From Candidatus Dojkabacteria bacterium UBA3081 (GTDB taxonomy: Bacteria; Patescibacteriota; Dojkabacteria; SC72): a stretch of DNA of 6,237 bases. The notes beneath the pieces are model-generated. The model did no database searches, had not been told where the DNA came from, and saw only the letters and a program-made list of their open reading frames with translations. Shown one piece after another: positions 1 through 5,248 of this stretch. The stretch's first letter is position 1; each line of letters begins with the position of its first letter. A program made the position numbers and the translations under genes. The stretch lies in NCBI GenBank assembly GCA_002366615.1, contig DFBL01000010.1, forward strand, positions 1 to 6,237, written 5' to 3'.

Positions 1-170
1 AAAGAGTGTTAAGAAGAGGGTTGAGAGTAAAATATGTTTTATTTTTAATTTAAACATTATTGTTTATCTTTTAAGTTATATTAATAATATATCATATATT
101 TGATTAGTTTTTTAATCATAAAGTTAGTATAATTCGTTAGAATATGTACATAAATTAAGAATATTTTGGA
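1..170. other. AT-rich leader upstream of the operon; possible tail of a preceding gene
   Basis: The first ~30 bases are purine-rich like the coding DNA in this window and may be the 3' end of a preceding gene. All three forward frames close soon (TAA at 10-12 and 51-53, TGA near 104), so I cannot tell which frame, if any, was coding. From about 30 to 170 the sequence is almost pure A+T with no credible ORF, which fits an intergenic promoter region. An in-frame TAA at 156-158 bounds the first gene on its 5' side. I see no RNA gene here. Confidence 0.6.
86..133 (+). promoter_or_regulatory. candidate promoter/operator: two adjacent inverted repeats plus TATAAT
   Basis: Seen directly: AATATAT-C-ATATATT at 86-100 is a perfect 7-1-7 palindrome. 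It is followed at once by TGATTA-GTTTTT-TAATCA at 101-118, a perfect 6-6-6 inverted repeat, and then TATAAT at 128-133, 38 bases before the first ATG. TATAAT could be a bacterial -10 box, though no good -35 lies 17 bases upstream. It could instead be an archaeal TATA-type box, which would put the transcript start near 150-160 and give a very short leader. The repeats could bind a dimeric regulator, but AT-only DNA produces palindromes by chance, so this is a weak call. Confidence 0.3.
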
Positions 171-1118
171 ATGAAGCTAGTAATATATATGCCTGCACTA
201 AATGAAGAGAAAGGAATTAGAGATGTAATTGAATCTTTTCCAAAGGAGATAGAGGGTATAGAAAAGATTAAAGTTTTAGTTATTGATGACGGGAGTACAG
301 ATAATACTGTTAAAATAGCAAAAGATAATGGGGCGGATGTAGTCAGTCATAAGGTTAATAAGGGGGTTGGGAGTGCTTTTCAAAGTGCAGTTACATATTG
401 TTTGGAGAATGAAGCAGACATACTAGTAAGTATAGATGCAGATAGGCAGTTTAACAGTAAACAGATTCCTGAGATGATAGAGCCTATACTTAAAGATAAA
501 GCTGATATGGTTACAGGTAATAGGTTTGCTAATAGTATTCCAGAGAATATGCCTAAGAGTAAGTATTGGGGGAATACTCAGATGTCTAGATTAATATCAT
601 TAATTAGTGGGCAGAAGTTTAGAGATGTATCTTGTGGTTTTAGAGCATACAACAGAGAAGCATTAATGAGATTAAATCTTTTTGGAGATTTTACTTATAC
701 TCAAGAGACCATACTAGATATGGTATATAAGGGTTTAAGAGTTATAGAGTATCCAGTAGATGTAATATATTACAAATCAAGGAAATCTAGAGTAGCCGGA
801 AATATTTTAAAATATACCTTTAATACCCTTGTAATTATTATAAAGACATTGAGAGACTACAAACCTATGCTTTTCTTTGGAGGATTGGGAAGTATCTCAA
901 TGATAATCGGTTCTGGATTTGAACTTTTTCTTTTTCTTCACTATTTTATAACAGGAATATACTATCCATATAAAGCTACAGGTTTCATTGGTCTTGGGTT
1001 TTTAGTATTTGGTCTTTTGTTTATAATGTTAGGTTTCCTTGCAGGTATGTTCAATAGAATTAGAATGACTCAAGAGAAAACCCTTTATGAAATAAGGAAA
1101 GAGAGATATGATAATTAA
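171..1118 (+). CDS. membrane-anchored family 2 glycosyltransferase, dolichyl-phosphate sugar synthase-like
   Basis: This 315-residue protein has an N-terminal GT-A domain (about 1-225) and two C-terminal hydrophobic segments (about 233-262 and 270-296). The nucleotide-binding motif DDGSTDNT is at 39-46, the metal-binding DAD at 89-91, and CGFRAY at 155-160 with QET at 178-180 matches the acceptor half of polyprenyl-phosphate sugar synthases. Family members move a sugar from a nucleotide donor to dolichyl or undecaprenyl phosphate at the cytoplasmic membrane face; donor identity cannot be read here. The Gly usual after DAD is Arg92. ATG 171 is the only start before the first beta strand (KLVIYMPALNEE), with a TAA in frame at 156-158. 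No spaced Shine-Dalgarno is visible; TTGGA abuts the ATG, so a leaderless or short-leader message is possible. Its 3' end overlaps the next gene by 11 bases. Family is confident, substrate is not. Confidence 0.9.
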   Translation: MKLVIYMPALNEEKGIRDVIESFPKEIEGIEKIKVLVIDDGSTDNTVKIAKDNGADVVSHKVNKGVGSAFQSAVTYCLENEADILVSIDADRQFNSKQIPEMIEPILKDKADMVTGNRFANSIPENMPKSKYWGNTQMSRLISLISGQKFRDVSCGFRAYNREALMRLNLFGDFTYTQETILDMVYKGLRVIEYPVDVIYYKSRKSRVAGNILKYTFNTLVIIIKTLRDYKPMLFFGGLGSISMIIGSGFELFLFLHYFITGIYYPYKATGFIGLGFLVFGLLFIMLGFLAGMFNRIRMTQEKTLYEIRKERYDN

Positions 1119-2370
1119 AGTATTAAACATAATACAAAGATATTCACCTGCACGGGGTGGGGCAGAGCTATTCATACAGATACTCTCTGAATATTTAGTA
1201 AAAAAAGAGAAGTGTGAGGTAGATGTATGGACAACAGAGGCTTTAGAGGCAGATACATTGTGGGACTTACATGGTTCTATTGTAGAAAAAAAGGAAGAAG
1301 TGATAAATGGTGTTAATGTGAAGAGGTTTCCTGTAGGGAAGGGCATTTTGAGAAACAAATATCTTAACAAGATCTTTAGAGTTTTGTTTGGTAGACTACC
1401 TTTATTTAAAATCTCTAACCTAGCAAGCTGTCCAACATCTTTTCATATGTTAGAGGATATTAAAGATATTAAGAAATATGATTTTGTAACTGTATCATCA
1501 ACTCCTTACTATTTTCTCTTCTATGTAGGGTATTTAATATCTAAGAAATTAAACATACCCTTGATCGTTATCCCTGCATTGCATATTGGAGTAGAGAAGA
1601 ATGATTCATTAAAGAAGAAATATTTTAGAAAAACCGCTGTTCCCTTTTTTAAACATGCTAGTAAGATAATATTAAATACTAGAGCAGAAGGAGAAGCGAT
1701 TAGGAGCTTTTGTAAAGAAAATGGGGTTGAAATAGATGAGGAGAAGTTTGAAGTTATTGGACAGGGAGTTTTCTTAGACAAGATTGAAGGTGGGCAGGGG
1801 GAGAGGTTTAGAGAGAAGTATGGAATAGAAAATGATATTGTTTTTCAGATTGGGACCAAGAATTATGAGAAGGGGAGTTTTAATTTAGTTAAAGCTATGA
1901 CTACTTGTTGGGATAGGGATGTTGATGCTACATTAGTTTTTGGGGGAGCATATAATCAGAAGTTTAGTGAATATATTGATAGCTTGGAGGAGAAATACAA
2001 AGGAAGGATACTAAATATTGATAATATATCAGAGGAAGATAAATGGAATTTGTATGATGCTGGAGATATATTTTCAATGGTTTCTAAGACAGATTCTTTT
2101 GGTATTGTATATTTAGAAGCATGGGTGTATGGGAATCCTGTATTAGGTTGTAAGAATGATGCTATTAAAGAGGTAATTTCTGATGGAGAGGATGGGTACT
2201 TGATATCATTTGATGATATCGAGGGTATATCAGAAAAGATTGAGTATTTGTTGAAGAATAATGGAAAGAGGGAAGAGATGGGGAAAAGAGGTAGAAAGAA
2301 GGTAGAAGAGAAGTATGATTGGGAGAGGAATTTGGAAAAACTCAAAAGAATTTATTCCTTGAAGAGTTAG
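1108..2370 (+). CDS. family 4 (GT-B fold) glycosyltransferase
   Basis: This 420-residue protein looks like a complete retaining GT-B glycosyltransferase. The N-terminal domain (about 1-200) opens with a first strand and RYSPARGGAE at 11-20, the acceptor-side glycine-rich loop typical of GT4. The C-terminal donor domain has FQIGTKNYEKG at 246-256 and DSFGIVYLEAW at 329-339, the E-x7-E nucleotide-sugar motif with Asp329 in the first acidic position and Glu337 in the second. No membrane segment or signal peptide is evident, so it probably acts at the cytoplasmic membrane face on a lipid-linked glycan. The ATG overlaps the end of the GT2 gene by 11 bases, with AAGGA at 1094-1098 about nine bases upstream, suggesting translational coupling. 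A few Cys and the insert at about 80-110 are unremarkable. Donor and acceptor are unknown; membership in a glycan assembly operon is inferred from the neighbours. Confidence 0.9.
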   Translation: MIIKVLNIIQRYSPARGGAELFIQILSEYLVKKEKCEVDVWTTEALEADTLWDLHGSIVEKKEEVINGVNVKRFPVGKGILRNKYLNKIFRVLFGRLPLFKISNLASCPTSFHMLEDIKDIKKYDFVTVSSTPYYFLFYVGYLISKKLNIPLIVIPALHIGVEKNDSLKKKYFRKTAVPFFKHASKIILNTRAEGEAIRSFCKENGVEIDEEKFEVIGQGVFLDKIEGGQGERFREKYGIENDIVFQIGTKNYEKGSFNLVKAMTTCWDRDVDATLVFGGAYNQKFSEYIDSLEEKYKGRILNIDNISEEDKWNLYDAGDIFSMVSKTDSFGIVYLEAWVYGNPVLGCKNDAIKEVISDGEDGYLISFDDIEGISEKIEYLLKNNGKREEMGKRGRKKVEEKYDWERNLEKLKRIYSLKS

Positions 2371-2427
2371 AATCTTTTAAGTAGAATATTCAGAATGCTG
2401 AAAATTTAAAATTTGAGATAAAATAAA
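2371..2427. other. 57-base intergenic gap, no clear terminator
   Basis: This is the largest gap between genes in the cluster. It holds a short TTCAG-AATG-CTGAA hairpin (2389-2402, 5-base stem) followed by A-rich rather than T-rich DNA, so it does not look like an intrinsic terminator. GAG at 2414-2416, about 11 bases before the next ATG, is the only weak ribosome-binding candidate. The AT-rich stretch could carry an internal promoter for the sugar-nucleotide genes, but nothing specific supports that. Confidence 0.4.
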
Positions 2428-3447
2428 ATGGTAAAAAGAAAAGTAGGAATTATAGGTTGCGGACATATATTAATCAGACACATTGAATCAATTAAGCAAA
2501 ATCCTAATGATTTTGAGCTTGTCGCCCTTTGTGATATTGATAAAGACGTATTAGGGAAAGCTGTTAATGAAAATGAAGATGTAAAAGGATTTACTGATTA
2601 CAAAGAGATGTTAAAAGAGATGCAGGGAAAGATGGATTTTGTGACCATTGCTACTCCCAATAATCTACACTATCAGATGGCAATGGATGCATTAGATGCA
2701 GGATATGATATCCTAATTGAGAAACCAATTGCTTTTGAGGCCTCAAAGGTTCAAGAAATTCAAGATGAGGCAGACAAGCTTGGAAGAGAGGCTTACTGTG
2801 TACTCCAAGTTAGGTACAATCCTACGGTTAAGATGATGGAAGATGCTTTGACACATGGCTTATTAGGAGATATTAGATCTGTGTGCTTTATTCAAAGATG
2901 GCAAAGACCTCTAGGCTATTTCAAGGATTGGAGAGGCTCTCTTGAGGAAGGTGGGAGATCATTGTATGAGTATGCTATTCACTATCTCGATATTATTCAA
3001 AAGTCTTTTGGTGTCCCGGATGTTAAATCTACAGATACATTTAATCATAAGCATTTAGATATTCCCTTTGAAGATACATCCTACTCCATAGTAGAGTATG
3101 AAAATGGTGCATCTGGAAGTATAGAGGTAAATGTCGCTGTAGAGCCTTCTAACTTGGAATGCTCAATAGCAGTAATGGGATCTCAAGGATATGTAAAGAT
3201 AAGTGGAAATGCTCTAGATAGAGTTGAAAGAGCAGCTTTCGAAACAGAGGAATTAGAAAAGAAATGGGAAAATATTGAAAAGATAGCAGGGGTTTCTTTA
3301 GTACCAAATTCCTATGGAACTCATGTTGGTTCATGCCCAAACCACCCAACGTTGTATAAAGAAATAGCGGAGGGTAGAGGCTTCAAGGTGTCGGAAGCTA
3401 TCCCTTCAATATCCTTTATAGAGAAAATTTATGAAAAGGAAAAGTAA
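2428..3447 (+). CDS. wbpB: Gfo/Idh/MocA-family UDP-N-acetylhexosaminuronate 3-dehydrogenase (WbpB/WlbA-like)
   Basis: This 339-residue NAD-dependent oxidoreductase probably oxidises C3 of a UDP-2-acetamido-2-deoxy-hexuronic acid to the 3-keto sugar, the substrate of the aminotransferase downstream. The Rossmann domain starts at once (VGIIGCGHILIRH, 6-18), the strand-2 acid is Asp36, TPNNLH is at 76-81 and the family signature EKP at 98-100 carries the expected catalytic Lys99. LQVRYNP (126-132) and His185/Asp188 (AIHYLD) occupy the usual active-site places. The C-terminal HPTLYKEIAEGRGF (306-319) closely resembles the end of bacterial WlbA, which lifts the assignment above generic Gfo/Idh/MocA. 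Length is near the family norm. The third small residue of the GxGxxG loop is replaced (GCGHIL). The gene ends one base before the preferred start of the acetyltransferase. Substrate is inferred from context and that C-terminal motif. Confidence 0.87.
   Translation: MVKRKVGIIGCGHILIRHIESIKQNPNDFELVALCDIDKDVLGKAVNENEDVKGFTDYKEMLKEMQGKMDFVTIATPNNLHYQMAMDALDAGYDILIEKPIAFEASKVQEIQDEADKLGREAYCVLQVRYNPTVKMMEDALTHGLLGDIRSVCFIQRWQRPLGYFKDWRGSLEEGGRSLYEYAIHYLDIIQKSFGVPDVKSTDTFNHKHLDIPFEDTSYSIVEYENGASGSIEVNVAVEPSNLECSIAVMGSQGYVKISGNALDRVERAAFETEELEKKWENIEKIAGVSLVPNSYGTHVGSCPNHPTLYKEIAEGRGFKVSEAIPSISFIEKIYEKEK
3436..3444 (+). promoter_or_regulatory. ribosome binding site that favours the 3449 start
   Basis: AAGGAAAAG lies inside the last codons of the oxidoreductase gene, with GGA at 3438-3440 eight bases before ATG 3449. 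The same purine run lies downstream of the alternative in-frame ATG at 3431 and cannot serve it, and the bases before 3431 (GAGAAAATTT) offer only a weak GAGA. This supports initiation at 3449, coupled to termination at 3445-3447. Confidence 0.55.
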
Positions 3448-3448
3448 T

Positions 3449-4105
3449 ATGGAGTTAAAAGAATCTTTAAACAAAAAAGAATTTTTAAATTTTGAAAAAG
3501 ATATCAGAATACATCCCGATGCGGAGATAGAGAAAGGTTCTTTTATAGGGAATGGCTCTTTGATACTTGATAGTAAATTAGGAAAGGTAACAATTGGAGA
3601 GAAATGTATAATTGGAAATTATACCCTAATTGAAGATGATGTCGTTATTGGAGATGGTTCAAAGGTATGGCACTTTAATCATATAAGGAGCGGGGTTAAA
3701 ATAGGTAAAAACTGTATCCTTGGAGATTATGTATTTATAGATTCCAATGTTGAAATAGGAGATGAAACAAAGATTCAAAACTATGTTCCTGTATATCACG
3801 GAGTTGAAATGGAAGAAGGTGTTTTTCTAGGACCCAACTCTTTAACAACAAATGATCTCTTTCCTAGAGCAAGAACAGATGAAGGAACTCTGCAAGGAGA
3901 AGATGATTGGAAAGTAAGTTCAATACATATTGGGAAAGATGCATCAATTGGTGCTGGAGCAATCTTAAGGCCAGGAATTAAAATAGGAGAAAAAGCATTA
4001 ATTGGTGCTGGTGCTATTGTTACTAAAGATGTTCCCCCTGGAGCTGTTGTTGTTGGTAATCCTGCTAGATTTTTAAAGTATGCGGATGATTTTGAATCTA
4101 AATAA
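3449..4105 (+). CDS. wbpD: left-handed beta-helix N-acetyltransferase, UDP-3-amino sugar acetylating (WbpD/WlbB-like)
   Basis: This hexapeptide-repeat protein has 218 residues from the 3449 start (224 if ATG 3431 is used). It most likely uses acetyl-CoA to acetylate the C3 amine made by the aminotransferase encoded next. Imperfect [I/V]-x-x-x-x hexads run from about 20 to 115 and resume at 160-192. WHFNHI (74-79), KIQNYVPVYHGV (108-119) and TND..PR (134-140) match the active-site segments of WbpD/WlbB enzymes, and VPPGAVVVGNPAR (195-207) is the typical C-terminal turn of the helix. Such enzymes are trimeric and cytosolic. The WHF motif sits near residue 74 rather than near 24 as in short bacterial WbpD, so about 50 extra residues, themselves hexad-like, precede the core. 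An acetyltransferase for another 3-amino nucleotide sugar (QdtC type) is the main alternative; the surrounding genes argue for the hexuronic-acid route. Confidence 0.87.
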   Translation: MELKESLNKKEFLNFEKDIRIHPDAEIEKGSFIGNGSLILDSKLGKVTIGEKCIIGNYTLIEDDVVIGDGSKVWHFNHIRSGVKIGKNCILGDYVFIDSNVEIGDETKIQNYVPVYHGVEMEEGVFLGPNSLTTNDLFPRARTDEGTLQGEDDWKVSSIHIGKDASIGAGAILRPGIKIGEKALIGAGAIVTKDVPPGAVVVGNPARFLKYADDFESK

Positions 4106-4123
4106 ATTTTTATAGTTACCGAT

Positions 4124-5230
4124 ATGATTCCAATATCAAAACCTTTAATAGAAGATGAAGAAATAAATGCTGTAGTTGAAGTTCTAAAATCAGGAATGAT
4201 AGCACAAGGGCCAAAGACAGCAGAGTTAGAAGATATGTTTGCGAAACTTTGTGGAACAAAACATGCTATTGCATTCTCAAATGGAACCACTGCTATACAT
4301 GCTGGAGTCAGGGCTTTAGGTATAAGTGATGGTGATGAGGTAATTACTGTACCTTTTACCTTTGTAGCGACAGCAAATCCTGTTTTAATGGAAAGGAGTA
4401 AGGTTGTGTTTGTTGATATATCTGAAGATGATTTTTGTATTGATCCAAGCAAGATAGAGGAGAAAATCACTGATAACACAAAGGCTATCATCCCTGTTGA
4501 TCTATTTGGTCAGATATATAAATATAAAGAAGTAAAAGAACTAACGGATAAATATAATCTAAAGATATTAGAAGATGCTTGTCAGGCTGTCGGGGCTACT
4601 CAAGATGGAAATACTGCAGGGAGTTTTGGTGATGTTGGAGCATTCTCTTTGTATGCAACAAAAAATATCACAACAGGAGAGGGAGGGATGTTAACAACTG
4701 ATGATGATGAAATAGCAAGGTCGGCTAAGATGTTTAGACATCATGGACAGGATGAGGCAGTAAGGTATGAATACTTAGAATTAGGGCATAACTATAGAAT
4801 TACAGATATCGCTTCAGCAATAGGTGTTGAACAGATGAAAAAGATTGATAGGATAATTGGTACTAGGGTTAGAAATGCTAAATTGTATGATGAAGGACTC
4901 TCTAAGATAGAGGGGATTATTATTCCTAAGATAATAGGGGGAAATACCCATGTATATCATCAGTATACAATCAGGGTAACTGAGGATTTTGGTCATACTA
5001 GAGATGAACTTATTGCATACCTAAAGGAGAATGAAATAGGTTGTGGTGTATACTATCCTAAGCCTTTGCATCTTCATGAGCACTTTAGGAAGATGGGGTA
5101 CAAGGAGGGAGATTTTCCAGTTTCTGAGAAATTATCTAAAGAGGTTCTTTCTCTACCAGTCAATCCATTTGTTACAGAAGAGGATGTGGAAATGATAGTT
5201 GAGAAGATTAAGGGATTCTCTAAGAAATAA
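4124..5230 (+). CDS. wbpE: DegT/DnrJ/EryC1/StrS aminotransferase, UDP-3-keto sugar aminating (WbpE/WlbC-like)
   Basis: This complete 368-residue PLP enzyme of the sugar aminotransferase family probably transfers an amino group, usually from glutamate, to the 3-keto-hexuronic acid made by the oxidoreductase. The start MIPISKPLIEDEE is the standard N-terminus. SNGTTA (52-57) binds the cofactor phosphate, EDACQAVGA (150-158) contains the pyridine-nitrogen Asp151, and SLYATKN (175-181) carries the Schiff-base Lys180. GHNYRITDIASAIG (221-234) and YYPKPLHLH (310-318) are the subunit-interface and substrate loops. These enzymes are cytosolic dimers. ATG 4124 is the only ATG between the preceding stop, which is in the same frame at 4103-4105, and the conserved N-terminus. 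No Shine-Dalgarno is visible in the 18-base gap, so translation may depend on coupling. Other family members aminate C4 of UDP sugars; position 3 is inferred from the adjacent WbpB- and WbpD-like genes. Confidence 0.92.
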   Translation: MIPISKPLIEDEEINAVVEVLKSGMIAQGPKTAELEDMFAKLCGTKHAIAFSNGTTAIHAGVRALGISDGDEVITVPFTFVATANPVLMERSKVVFVDISEDDFCIDPSKIEEKITDNTKAIIPVDLFGQIYKYKEVKELTDKYNLKILEDACQAVGATQDGNTAGSFGDVGAFSLYATKNITTGEGGMLTTDDDEIARSAKMFRHHGQDEAVRYEYLELGHNYRITDIASAIGVEQMKKIDRIIGTRVRNAKLYDEGLSKIEGIIIPKIIGGNTHVYHQYTIRVTEDFGHTRDELIAYLKENEIGCGVYYPKPLHLHEHFRKMGYKEGDFPVSEKLSKEVLSLPVNPFVTEEDVEMIVEKIKGFSKK

Positions 5231-5248
5231 ATTTTGAAAGTTTGAGTC

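Noticed and set aside
1..53. C-terminal fragment of a preceding gene
   Set aside because: The purine-rich start is suggestive, but all three frames stop early and none gives a recognisable protein end, so no CDS is called.
1029..1370. 113-residue minus-strand frame across the GT2/GT4 junction
   Set aside because: It is antisense to two motif-supported genes and has no recognisable domain and no sign of a promoter or ribosome site.
1521..1781. 86-residue minus-strand frame inside the GT4 gene
   Set aside because: Short antisense shadow with no motif.
1956..2345. 129-residue minus-strand frame inside the GT4 gene
   Set aside because: It is a Ser/Phe-rich translation, the expected antisense of a Glu/Lys-rich coding segment.
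2389..2402. TTCAG-AATG-CTGAA hairpin as a terminator after the GT4 gene
   Set aside because: The stem is only five base pairs and is followed by A-rich DNA rather than a T tract, so it is too weak to call.
3149..3349. 66-residue minus-strand frame inside the oxidoreductase gene
   Set aside because: Leu/Phe-rich antisense of a Glu/Lys-rich helix region, with no supporting signal.
3796..4491. 231-residue open frame on the minus strand opposite the acetyltransferase and aminotransferase genes
   Set aside because: It spans two well-supported genes on the other strand, and its Ser/Thr/Ile-rich translation shows no recognisable motif. It follows from the stop-poor antisense of hexapeptide-repeat codons.
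4814..4996. 60-residue minus-strand frame inside the aminotransferase gene
   Set aside because: Short antisense shadow with no motif.
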